Part shown: in pieces, positions 1 through 6,192 of the stretch
How positions within the stretch are numbered: position 1 is the first letter of the stretch
Layout: each line of letters opens with the position of its first letter
The notes under the pieces: generated by a model
Databases searched by the model: none
The model's input: only the letters and a program-made list of their open reading frames with translations
What the model was told of the DNA's origin: nothing
Translations under genes and position numbers: made by a program
Source of the DNA: Chloroflexota bacterium
Lineage (GTDB): Bacteria; Chloroflexota; Anaerolineae; UBA1429
NCBI GenBank assembly: GCA_012513725.1
Contig: JAAZBQ010000562.1
Span: 1 to 7,739 of the forward strand
Direction of reading: 5' to 3'
DNA length: 7,739 bases

Positions 1-144
1 CGCCTGGCCTGTGGATCGCAGGGCGCGGGCCGCCCGGAGGAGGTCGTCGATGAACTGGGGCTCGCTATCGAGCGCCAGGCGATCCGCCGCGTGCGCCTCC
101 TGTGGGACGCGGCATCCGGCGATAGAGAGGGAGATGACCGATGA
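1..144 (+). CDS. 3' end of an upstream gene, possibly a TIGR03936/DUF2344-type radical-SAM-associated protein
   Basis: Frame 1 is open from the first base to a TGA at 142-144, giving the last 47 residues of a protein whose start lies outside the window. The visible tail contains G-x-G-R-P-E-E-V-V-D-E-L-G-L followed by an A-I-R-R-V-R-L-L-W strand and a short charged end. An 'RP-x-EVL-xx-LGL ... R-x-x-L' ending resembles, from memory, the C-terminus of DUF2344/TIGR03936 proteins, but this is too short to be firm. The reading frame looks real because its stop overlaps the start of the next gene in an ATGA arrangement (141-144), the usual sign of translational coupling. The product is effectively unidentified. 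Confidence 0.5.
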   Translation, partial: RLACGSQGAGRPEEVVDELGLAIERQAIRRVRLLWDAASGDREGDDR

Positions 145-686
145 GGCAGATGTGGTCGCCGTGGCGGATGGAGTACATCGAGGGTGACAAGGAGGCGGGC
201 TGCTTCTTTTGCCGCTACGCCGCCGAGGAAGAGGACCGCAGGAACCTCATCCTGTACCGTGGCGAGCACTGCTTTGTGCTCATGAACCGCTATCCGTACA
301 TCAACGGACACCTCATGGTGGCCCCCTACCAGCACACCGGCGTCCCTGCCGAACTGCTGCCCGAGACCCAGGCGGAGATGATGTCGGTGATGGCCATGTG
401 CATCGAGGTGCTGAACGCCAGCGAGCACCCCAACGGCCACAACGTGGGCATCAACCTGGGCCGCGCGGCCGGCGCCGGCGTCACCGACCACCTGCACATG
501 CACATCGTGCCGCGCTGGGTGGGCGACACGAACTTTATGTCCGTCTTTTGCGAGACCCGCGTGATCTGCGAGGCGCTGGAAAAGACCTACGACAAACTCA
601 AGCCCTTCTTTGACTGCTGGTGCACCGAGCCCCCGAACGGTGGAGGGCCCGCGGTCGGCGGCGAGGAGCCCGGCGCCGACGAGTGA
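141..686 (+). CDS. HIT-family (histidine triad) nucleotide hydrolase/phosphorylase
   Basis: The 181-residue protein belongs to the histidine triad superfamily, which acts on nucleoside phosphate anhydrides and esters such as Ap4A. The triad is clear: D-H-L-H-M-H-I with His117, His119 and His121, the last being the expected nucleophile. The N-terminus M-W-S-P-W-R-M-E-Y-I and the C-F-F-C pair (Cys21, Cys24) are typical of the bacterial/actinobacterial Ap4A phosphorylase-like branch, where the Cys pair often helps bind zinc. N101-V-G-I-N-L-G-R-A-A-G-A-G is the usual strand and turn before the triad. The start at 141 has GAGGGAG at 127-133, seven bases upstream. A second ATG at 150 is possible but is further from this site. 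The last ~18 residues are Gly/Pro/Glu-rich and probably disordered. The substrate cannot be fixed from sequence. Cytosolic. Confidence 0.9.
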   Translation: MRQMWSPWRMEYIEGDKEAGCFFCRYAAEEEDRRNLILYRGEHCFVLMNRYPYINGHLMVAPYQHTGVPAELLPETQAEMMSVMAMCIEVLNASEHPNGHNVGINLGRAAGAGVTDHLHMHIVPRWVGDTNFMSVFCETRVICEALEKTYDKLKPFFDCWCTEPPNGGGPAVGGEEPGADE

Positions 687-715
687 GCCGGGTCCCCGCC
701 CGGCTATGGAAGGTG

Positions 716-751
716 CCCCCCGGGGCGGCGCGCGCCGCCCCGGGGGGTTTT
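716..751 (+). terminator. Intrinsic (Rho-independent) terminator after the HIT gene
   Basis: A perfect 14-bp GC-only stem (716-729 with 734-747) closes on the loop GCGC (730-733). TTTT at 748-751 follows immediately. It lies 29 bases after the HIT stop codon and ahead of a candidate promoter, so it very likely ends the upstream transcription unit. The U-run is short, but the stem is exceptionally strong. Confidence 0.85.
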
Positions 752-770
752 GCGAGGCCCGGCCCCATAT

Positions 771-791
771 GCGTTCCCGCACGGGGAACGC
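771..791. repeat. 8-bp inverted repeat in the HIT-thyX intergenic region
   Basis: GCGTTCCC (771-778) and GGGAACGC (784-791) are perfect inverted copies around a 5-base spacer (GCACG). There is no T-run on either side, so it is not a second terminator. It lies about 20-45 bases upstream of the candidate promoter elements for thyX, which would suit an operator or activator site. It could also be a chance GC-rich palindrome. Confidence 0.5.
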
Positions 792-812
792 GCACCCGTT
801 CTCTATGCCGAC

Positions 813-841
813 TAGGCAAGAATAGACGTTTCTGCTACAAT
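813..841 (+). promoter_or_regulatory. Candidate sigma-70-type promoter for thyX and downstream genes
   Basis: TACAAT at 836-841 matches the -10 consensus at five of six positions and is preceded by TGC (833-835), an extended -10. TAGGCA at 813-818 matches the -35 consensus TTGACA at four of six positions, with an ideal 17-base spacer. Transcription would start near 848, giving a leader of roughly 118 bases before the thyX start at 966. This is one of the few AT-containing stretches in the region and it follows directly on the terminator. No recognisable riboswitch is seen in the leader. Confidence 0.5.
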
Positions 842-965
842 GTCGCAGACTGGCCGCCTAGTGGTGTGTTGCGCCCTGGGCGCCCATATCTTGTGTCTCC
901 GGCGCGCCATGTGCGTGGCGGGAGAGCAACGCTGATCGTCAAGCGGCGACGCAAAGGGAACCCGC

Positions 966-1580
966 GTGCATAGGCAAAGAGTCCTGGACAAGGGCTGGGT
1001 ACAGATTGAGGAGCAGATGGGCGGAGACGCCGCGGTGATCCGCGGCGCGCGCATCTGTTACCAATCCACCCCCCGAACTCCCGACGCCGATGAACGCCTG
1101 ATCCGCAGACTGCTCTCCAGCCATCCCCGTCACAACACCGTGTTCGAGCACGCCGTGTTCCGCCTGGGGGTCAAGTGCCCCCTCTTTGTCGCGCGGCAGT
1201 GGATGCGGCATCGTATCGGGACGTTCAACGAAAAGAGCCTCCGCTATTGCGCGGCTGCGCGGGAGTACTATGTCCCGGACGATGAGTCCGCGGACACCGA
1301 CGCCTACCGGGCGCACCAGGAGGCCTCGTTCGATCTGTACGAGCGCCTGATTGCTGCCGGCTGGAAGCGCGAGCGGGCGCGGGGGGTTCTCGGCCTGGCC
1401 ACCTACACAGAGTTTGTGTGGACGGTGAACGCCTGGTCGCTGATGAACTGGCTGGAGAAGCGCCTGGACAAAGGGGCACAGTGGGAGCATCGCCAGTACG
1501 CCGAGGCGGTGCTGGCGCTGTACGGTGAGGCCATGCCGATCACGGCCACCGCGTTCGCAGAAGAGGTGCTGGGCCGATGA
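966..1580 (+). CDS. thyX: FAD-dependent thymidylate synthase ThyX
   Basis: ThyX makes dTMP from dUMP with methylenetetrahydrofolate as carbon donor and reduced FAD as hydride source. The 204-residue product has the signature R81-H-R-I-G-T-F-N-E-K-S91-L-R93-Y, matching the RHR...S.R motif that binds FAD and dUMP. Other family blocks are H56-N-T-V-F-E-H near the N-terminus and Y147-T-E-F-V-W-T-V-N followed by A171-Q-W-E-H-R-Q-Y-A. Length is near the short end of the family. The start is GTG: an in-frame stop at 933-935 leaves 966 as the first start codon, and AAAGGGA (953-959) sits six bases upstream. The block before Y-T-E-F reads V-L-G-L where many homologues have V-L-P-L. Its stop overlaps the start of the dCMP deaminase gene, so the two are probably coupled in translation. 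Confidence 0.95.
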   Translation: MHRQRVLDKGWVQIEEQMGGDAAVIRGARICYQSTPRTPDADERLIRRLLSSHPRHNTVFEHAVFRLGVKCPLFVARQWMRHRIGTFNEKSLRYCAAAREYYVPDDESADTDAYRAHQEASFDLYERLIAAGWKRERARGVLGLATYTEFVWTVNAWSLMNWLEKRLDKGAQWEHRQYAEAVLALYGEAMPITATAFAEEVLGR

Positions 1581-2032
1581 GACCATCGTGGGACGAGTAT
1601 TTCATGCAGATCGCCCGAGACGTGGGCACGCGTTCCACCTGCCTGCGCCGGCACGTATCCGCCGTCATCGTGCGCGAAAAGCGCATCCTGTCCACCGGCT
1701 ACAACGGCGCACCCCGGGGCATGCCCCACTGTGAGGACGTCGGCTGCCTGCGCGAGCAGTTGGGCATCCCTTCCGGTCAGCGCCAGGAGATCTGCCGCGG
1801 CCTGCATGCTGAGCAGAATGCCATCATCCAGGCCGCTCTCCATGGGGTGTCGGTGGATGGCGCCACCATCTACTGCACCCACCAGCCCTGCATCACCTGC
1901 GCCAAGATGATCATCAACTCGGGCATCGTGCGCGTCGTCTGCGCCAACACCTACCCGGATGACTTTTCTCGTGACATGCTCGAGGAGGCCTCGGTGCAGC
2001 TCGAGATTTGGGATAGCAGCACATCGCAGTAA
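1577..2032 (+). CDS. Deoxycytidylate (dCMP) deaminase, ComEB family
   Basis: The enzyme deaminates dCMP to dUMP, the substrate of ThyX encoded just upstream. The 151-residue protein shows the zinc-dependent deaminase signature: H77-A-E79 (zinc ligand His, proton-shuttle Glu) and P104-C-I-T-C (Cys105, Cys108). An N-terminal S-A-V-I-V strand, G41-Y-N-G-A-P-R-G and the H51-C-E-D-V-G-C insert are typical of dCMP deaminases rather than of tRNA or cytidine deaminases. The family is commonly activated by dCTP and inhibited by dTTP, but the sequence alone does not show this here. The ATG at 1577 overlaps the thyX TGA as ATGA, so expression is likely coupled. Only 23 bases separate its stop from the next gene. 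Confidence 0.93.
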   Translation: MRPSWDEYFMQIARDVGTRSTCLRRHVSAVIVREKRILSTGYNGAPRGMPHCEDVGCLREQLGIPSGQRQEICRGLHAEQNAIIQAALHGVSVDGATIYCTHQPCITCAKMIINSGIVRVVCANTYPDDFSRDMLEEASVQLEIWDSSTSQ

Positions 2033-2055
2033 GCGTACCAGTCGTAGGAGGGACA

Positions 2056-3615
2056 ATGGCTTCTGAGGGCACCACGAACAAGATCGGCAGGCTGCGCCAC
2101 CTGAAGGAACAGGTCAAGGAGGGGGGCGGCCAGCAGGCCATCGACCGGCAGCACGACAAGGGCAAAAAGACGGCTCGCGAGCGGCTGGCCCTGCTGCTCG
2201 ACGAAGGCAGCTTCCAGGAGATCGACCAGCTCGTCACCCACCACGCCACCGATTTCGGCATGGCCGGGCGCGACCTCCCCGGCGATGGCGTGGTAACCGG
2301 CTATGGCACCATCGCCGGCCGGCTGGTCTATGTCTTTGCGCAGGACTTTACCGTGCTGGGCGGCAGCCTCGGCCAGGCGCACGCGGCCAAGATCCGCAAG
2401 GTCCAGGATCTGGCCCTCAAGACCGGCGCCCCGCTGATCGGCATCAACGACTCGGGCGGCGCCCGCGTGCAAGAGGGCATCCGGTCCCTCGGCGGCTATG
2501 GCGACATCTTTTTCGCGAACACCATGGCCTCCGGCGTCATCCCGCAGATCTCGGTGATCATGGGCCCCTGCGCGGGCGGCGCCGTGTACTCGCCAGCCCT
2601 CACCGATTTTACCTTTATGGTGCAGGACACCAGCCAGATGTTCATCACCGGGCCCCAGGTGGTCAAGAGCGTCACCCACGAGGACGTCTCCTTTGAGGAC
2701 CTGGGCGGCGCGATGACCCACAACCGCACCAGCGGCGTGGCCCACTTTAGCGCCGAGAACGACGAAGAGTGCCTGCGCATGGTGCGCACGCTGATGGGCT
2801 ACCTCCCCTCGAACAACCTCGAGGACGCCCCGGCCCTGGCCCCCAAGGACAACGCGGCGCGCGCCGATGCCGAGCTGGATAGCGCGGTGCCCAACAACCC
2901 CAACGATCCCTACGACATGCGCCAGGTGCTGCGCCGCGTGGTGGACCAGGGGTCGTTCTTTGAGGTGCAGGAGCATTTCGCCCGCAACGTGATCATCGGC
3001 TTTGCCCGGTTGGATGGCGCCGTGGTGGGCCTGGTCGCCAACCAGCCGAACGAAAAGGCCGGTGTGCTCGATATCGACGCGTCGGTCAAGGCCGCGCGGT
3101 TCGTGCGCTTCTGCGACGCGTTCAACATCCCCGTCGTGACCTTTGTCGACGTGCCCGGCTTTATGCCCGGCAAGGCCCAGGAGCAGGGCGGCATCATCCG
3201 CCACGGGGCCAAGCTGATCTATGCCTACTGCGAGGCGACGGTGCCCAAGCTGACGGTGATCACCCGCAAGGCCTACGGCGGGGCGTACATCGTCATGGGC
3301 TCCAAGCACGTGGGGGCCGACTATAACATCGCCTGGCCCACGGCCGAGATCGCCGTGATGGGCCCCGAAGGCGCCGTAGACCTCATCTATCGCAAGGAGC
3401 TCGAAGGAGCCGCTGACGCCGACGCCGTGCGGGCCCAGCGCTTTGCCGAGTATCGGAGCAAGTTCGCCAACCCGTACGTGGCCGCCTCGTACGGCTATGT
3501 GGACAACGTCATCGAACCCAGCCAGACGCGCGCCGTCCTGATCAACGCCCTGCAGATGCTGCAGAACAAGCGAGAGGCCAACCCGGCCAAAAAGCACGGC
3601 GCCATGCCTCTGTAG
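2056..3615 (+). CDS. mmdA: Methylmalonyl-CoA decarboxylase alpha / acyl-CoA carboxyltransferase (12S-like)
   Basis: The 519-residue soluble protein is a full-length biotin-dependent carboxyltransferase with two crotonase-fold halves. In the decarboxylase it moves the carboxyl of methylmalonyl-CoA to biotin, releasing propionyl-CoA. The N-half contains N131-D-S-G-G-A-R-V-Q-E-G and G170-P-C-A-G-G-A-V-Y-S-P-A, which form its oxyanion-hole region. The C-half contains F363-V-D-V-P-G-F-M-P-G, R404-K-A-Y-G-G-A-Y and A433-V-M-G-P-E-G-A-V. The residue aligned with the acyl-CoA selectivity position of Streptomyces PccB/AccB (Asp/Ile422) is Ile412 in Y-I-V-M-G-S-K-H. An AGGAGG (2046-2051) lies four bases before the ATG. 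The downstream carrier and membrane pump genes favour MmdA over the ATP-dependent propionyl-CoA carboxylase beta subunit, because no biotin carboxylase gene is present. A transcarboxylase 12S role is also possible. Confidence 0.9.
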   Translation: MASEGTTNKIGRLRHLKEQVKEGGGQQAIDRQHDKGKKTARERLALLLDEGSFQEIDQLVTHHATDFGMAGRDLPGDGVVTGYGTIAGRLVYVFAQDFTVLGGSLGQAHAAKIRKVQDLALKTGAPLIGINDSGGARVQEGIRSLGGYGDIFFANTMASGVIPQISVIMGPCAGGAVYSPALTDFTFMVQDTSQMFITGPQVVKSVTHEDVSFEDLGGAMTHNRTSGVAHFSAENDEECLRMVRTLMGYLPSNNLEDAPALAPKDNAARADAELDSAVPNNPNDPYDMRQVLRRVVDQGSFFEVQEHFARNVIIGFARLDGAVVGLVANQPNEKAGVLDIDASVKAARFVRFCDAFNIPVVTFVDVPGFMPGKAQEQGGIIRHGAKLIYAYCEATVPKLTVITRKAYGGAYIVMGSKHVGADYNIAWPTAEIAVMGPEGAVDLIYRKELEGAADADAVRAQRFAEYRSKFANPYVAASYGYVDNVIEPSQTRAVLINALQMLQNKREANPAKKHGAMPL

Positions 3616-3672
3616 GTAGCAGCGGCCCCCGGCCATTGCCAGAGGGGCACGCTCTAGAATGTAGGAGAGATG

Positions 3673-5187
3673 ATGAGTTCCAATCCTTTGCATGTGACGG
3701 ACACGATCCTGCGCGATGCGCACCAATCGTTGCTCGCCACCCGGATGTCGACCGGCAGCATGCTGCCGATCGCCGAGCGACTGGAGGAGGTGGGCTACTG
3801 GTCGCTGGAGATGTGGGGCGGCGCAACGTTCGACTCGGCCATGCGATTCCTCAAGGAGAACCCTTGGGATCGCGTGCGCGAGCTCAAGGTCAAGGCGCCC
3901 ACGACTCCCTTCCAGATGCTCCTCCGCGGCCAGAACATCCTGGGTTACCGGCACTATCCCGACGACATCGTGGAAAAGTTCGTCGAGCTCGCCGTCCAGG
4001 TGGGCATCAAGGTGTTCCGGGTGTTCGACGCCCTGAACGACCCGCGCAACATGGAATGGGCCATGCGCTGCGTGAAAAAGTACGGCGGCCACGCCCAGGG
4101 CGCCATCTGCTACACGATCAGCCCGGTGCACGACAATGCGGCGTTCGTGCGCGGCGCGCAGGAACTAAAGGCAATGGGCGCCGACTCCATCTGCATCAAG
4201 GACATGGCCGCCCTGCTCACGCCGTACGCGGCCTATGACCTGGTCAAGATGATGAAGGCCGAGGTAGGACTGCCGGTGCACGTGCACACGCACAACACCA
4301 GCGGCTTTGCCATCGCCACCCTGGTCAAGGCGGCCGAGGCCGGCGCCGATATCGTGGACACCGCCATCTCGTCGATGGCCGGCAGCACGAGCCAGGCGCC
4401 CACCGAGTCGCTCGTGGCCACCTTCCAGGGCACCGAGCGCGACACCGGACTCGATCTCCGGCTGCTGAACGACATCGCCGGATATTTCAGGACGGTGCGC
4501 ACCGAACACCTGGCCCAGTTCGAGACGGGCCTCGACGCGGCCGATATCCGCGTGCTGTTGTACCAGATGCCCGGTGGGATGATCTCCAACCTGGTCAGCC
4601 AGCTCCGCGAGCAAGGCGCCGCGGATCGCTGGGAGGACGTGGTGCGAGAACTGCCCCGCGTCCGCGAGGACATGGGCTACCCGCCCCTGGTGACCCCCAC
4701 GAGCCAGATCGTGGGCACCCAGGCAGTGCTGAACGTGGTCCTCGGCGAGCGCTACAAGATCATCTCCCAGGAAGTCAAGGATTACTGCAAGGGGCTGTAT
4801 GGTCGTCCGCCGGCGGATCTGAACCCCGACCTGGTCAAGATGGCCATCGGCGACGAGGAGCGCATCCTGGTGCGCCCGGCCGACCTGATCGAGCCCGGTC
4901 TGGACAAGGCTCGGGAGGAGATCGGAGACCTGGCCGAGAGCGACGAGGACGTCATCTCCTATGCCATGTTCCCGGCCCAGGCGCGCGAGTTCCTGGAGCT
5001 GCGCAAGGCGGGCATGACCAAGCCGATCGAGGAGCCGCGCGTCTTTGCCGCCAAGCCGGCTGCCGCCTCTGGCGCGGCCGCCGCCGCTTCGACGACGGCC
5101 CAGGCCCCGTTGCCGCCGCGGCCAGCGCGGGTAGAGCACAAGTCGTCGCTATGGAAGATCTCGAACCGCGTGACCGGCCGGCGCTAG
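3673..5187 (+). CDS. oadA: Oxaloacetate/pyruvate carboxyltransferase (OadA/5S-like) lacking the biotin domain
   Basis: The protein transfers a carboxyl group between oxaloacetate/pyruvate and biotin. The N-terminal TIM barrel of the HMGL/DRE-TIM type begins T-D-T-I-L-R-D-A-H-Q-S. Numbering from this start, Asp15, His205 and His207 (in H-V-H-T-H) are the likely metal ligands, and Lys176 in C-I-K-D-M-A is the expected carboxylated lysine. The conserved C-terminal part has G-Y-P-P-L-V-T-P-T-S-Q-I-V-G-T-Q-A-V. The core ends near residue 450. An Ala/Pro-rich linker (about 460-485) follows, then a short basic tail. There is no biotin domain and no E-A-M-K-M, so it resembles transcarboxylase 5S. An ATG at 3670 is also in frame, but AGGAG at 3663-3667 is only two bases from it and five from 3673, so 3673 is preferred. 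It lies 57 bases after mmdA, and without a biotin carboxylase nearby a PycB role is less likely. Confidence 0.9.
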   Translation: MSSNPLHVTDTILRDAHQSLLATRMSTGSMLPIAERLEEVGYWSLEMWGGATFDSAMRFLKENPWDRVRELKVKAPTTPFQMLLRGQNILGYRHYPDDIVEKFVELAVQVGIKVFRVFDALNDPRNMEWAMRCVKKYGGHAQGAICYTISPVHDNAAFVRGAQELKAMGADSICIKDMAALLTPYAAYDLVKMMKAEVGLPVHVHTHNTSGFAIATLVKAAEAGADIVDTAISSMAGSTSQAPTESLVATFQGTERDTGLDLRLLNDIAGYFRTVRTEHLAQFETGLDAADIRVLLYQMPGGMISNLVSQLREQGAADRWEDVVRELPRVREDMGYPPLVTPTSQIVGTQAVLNVVLGERYKIISQEVKDYCKGLYGRPPADLNPDLVKMAIGDEERILVRPADLIEPGLDKAREEIGDLAESDEDVISYAMFPAQAREFLELRKAGMTKPIEEPRVFAAKPAAASGAAAAASTTAQAPLPPRPARVEHKSSLWKISNRVTGRR

Positions 5188-5194
5188 CCCAGGA

Positions 5195-5235
5195 GGCCCC
5201 CATGTGGCGCCGCCCGCTGGGCGGCGCCAGGGGCC
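5195..5235 (+). promoter_or_regulatory. Strong intergenic hairpin between the oadA-like gene and the OadG/MmdD gene
   Basis: An 11-bp perfect stem (5205-5215 with 5219-5229) closes on a three-base loop GCT. It is extended by a 6-bp outer stem (GGCCCC 5195-5200 with GGGGCC 5230-5235) after a four-base bulge, CATG at 5201-5204. No T-run follows, so it is not a classical intrinsic terminator. It begins seven bases after the upstream stop codon. It may protect or punctuate the mRNA between the soluble carboxyltransferase genes and the carrier/membrane genes. The structure is seen in the sequence; the role is inference. Confidence 0.6.
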
Positions 5236-5274
5236 GGATCCACCTGGAAGCAGCAACTCAGTAGAGGTGAGAGC

Positions 5275-5676
5275 ATGAACCCTGACTTTATCGCAGGCCT
5301 GCAGGTGACCGGCCTTGGCATGGGGCTCGTCTTTTTGACCCTGATCCTCATCATGCTGGTTATCGTTGCCCTCGGGCGCGTCTTTCCGCCCAAAAAGGAA
5401 GAGGCCGCGCTGGCCGAGAGCGACGCGCCGAGCATCCAGGCCTCGCCTGCACCGGCGACCGGGAGCGTGGCCAGCGACACCGATGAGGTGGCGGCCATTG
5501 CCCTGGCGATTGCGGTGGCGCGTAATGCCGCCCGCACGGTCCGGGCGCCCGCAGCAAGCCAGCCGGAACCCGACATCGACTATGAGAACATCACCGGCGA
5601 GGTGATCTCTGTCATCCGCGTGGAGCCCGGCCCCAGCAACTGGGGTCAGCGCGGGCGTATCAACGCACTATCCTAG
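5275..5676 (+). CDS. mmdD: Na+-pumping decarboxylase small membrane subunit (OadG/MmdD-like)
   Basis: The 133-residue protein looks like the small subunit that assembles the soluble carboxyltransferase with the membrane pump in oxaloacetate and methylmalonyl-CoA decarboxylases (gamma or delta subunit). The N-terminus G-L-Q-V-T-G-L-G-M-G-L-V-F-L leads into a single membrane helix (about residues 13-35), followed by a basic F-P-P-K-K stop-transfer. Next come a variable linker, an Ala-rich helix (E71-V-A-A-I-A-L-A-I-A-V-A) and a C-terminal segment ending P-S-N-W-G-Q-R-G-R. The Trp and Gly-Arg ending is typical of MmdD/OadG tails. AGAGGTGA at 5263-5270 gives a good ribosome site for the ATG. Sequence conservation in this family is low, so the call leans on architecture and on the neighbouring carrier and pump genes. 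Delta (MmdD) versus gamma (OadG) naming is arbitrary here. Confidence 0.85.
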   Translation: MNPDFIAGLQVTGLGMGLVFLTLILIMLVIVALGRVFPPKKEEAALAESDAPSIQASPAPATGSVASDTDEVAAIALAIAVARNAARTVRAPAASQPEPDIDYENITGEVISVIRVEPGPSNWGQRGRINALS

Positions 5677-5690
5677 GGGAGATATTGGCG

Positions 5691-6179
5691 ATGGCACAGA
5701 CTATAGACGTAACCATCAACGGAACGACCTACACCGTGGAGGTCGGCGACGTCAACGCCTCACCGGTCGAGGTCGTCGTGAACGGTGAGCGCAAGACCGT
5801 CACCTGGCAGGAGGCCCAAGCAGCCCCCGCCGCACCGCAAGCCGCCCCGGCGGCTGCCCCTGCGCCGGCCGCGGCCGCCCCTGTGGCGCCCGAGCCGGCC
5901 CCGGTGCCAGAGCCGGCGCCCCAGCGCCCGGCTACCGGCCCCATGCCCACCCAGACTACCGGCGCGGGCACACCGGTGAACGCACCGATGCCCGGCAAGG
6001 TGCTCTCGGTGCGCGTCAACGTTGGAGATCAGGTCAAGGAGGGCGACACCGTCTGCACCCTGGAGGCGATGAAGATGGAGATGCCCATCAGCGCCCCGGC
6101 ATCTGGGACCGTAACCGAAGTGGTCGCCAAGGTGGGGATGAACGTCCAGTACGACGATCCTCTCATCATGGTACAGTAG
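5691..6179 (+). CDS. mmdC: Biotin carboxyl carrier subunit (MmdC/1.3S-like)
   Basis: The protein carries the biotin that shuttles CO2 between the carboxyltransferases and the membrane decarboxylase. It has an N-terminal beta segment (I-D-V-T-I-N-G-T-T-Y-T-V-E-V), a long Ala/Pro hinge (about residues 45-90) and a C-terminal biotinyl/lipoyl domain starting near P-V-N-A-P-M-P-G. The biotinylation motif is E125-A-M-K128-M-E-M, with the lysine codon at 6072-6074. V-G-D-Q-V-K-E-G-D and S-A-P-A-S-G-T-V complete the family pattern. The 162-residue length from this start fits a stand-alone carrier. A TTG at 5685 would add two residues, but AGGGGAG (5675-5681) lies nine bases from the ATG and three from the TTG, so the ATG is preferred. 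It is 14 bases after the previous gene. No second biotin carrier is seen in the window, so both upstream carboxyltransferases probably use it. Confidence 0.95.
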   Translation: MAQTIDVTINGTTYTVEVGDVNASPVEVVVNGERKTVTWQEAQAAPAAPQAAPAAAPAPAAAAPVAPEPAPVPEPAPQRPATGPMPTQTTGAGTPVNAPMPGKVLSVRVNVGDQVKEGDTVCTLEAMKMEMPISAPASGTVTEVVAKVGMNVQYDDPLIMVQ

Positions 6180-6192
6180 CGGAGGATCGTAG

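Noticed and set aside
771..791. Inverted repeat considered as a second terminator
   Set aside because: The 8-bp stem has no T-run on either side, and the strong terminator at 716-751 already ends the upstream unit.
909..935. Eight-codon mini-ORF (M-C-V-A-G-E-Q-R) in the thyX leader as a regulatory leader peptide
   Set aside because: There is no Shine-Dalgarno sequence before the ATG and no run of regulatory codons; in a leader of this length such an ORF can arise by chance.
939..2056. Two - strand open frames (939-1586 and 1403-2056) opposite thyX and the deaminase gene
   Set aside because: Both lie opposite genes with clear catalytic motifs and have low-complexity translations with no family pattern.
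2056..3615. Reading the CoA carboxyltransferase as the beta subunit of an ATP-dependent acetyl- or propionyl-CoA carboxylase
   Set aside because: No biotin carboxylase gene accompanies it, while a small membrane subunit, a free carrier and the Na+ pump do. The ATP-dependent role cannot be excluded if a biotin carboxylase is encoded elsewhere.
1951..4131. A 726-codon open frame on the - strand across mmdA and the oadA-like gene
   Set aside because: It is antisense to two genes with unmistakable conserved motifs. The translation is rich in His, Gly, Val, Asp and Leu, as expected from GC-rich codons read in reverse, and shows no domain. Long antisense open frames are a common effect of GC-rich third positions.
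3636..4238. A 200-codon + strand frame overlapping the start of the oadA-like gene
   Set aside because: It is a frame-shifted reading of the true gene, rich in Arg, Pro and Gly, with no conserved motif.
4165..5139. A 324-codon open frame on the - strand opposite the oadA-like gene
   Set aside because: Same antisense GC effect; no recognisable domain and a real gene on the other strand.
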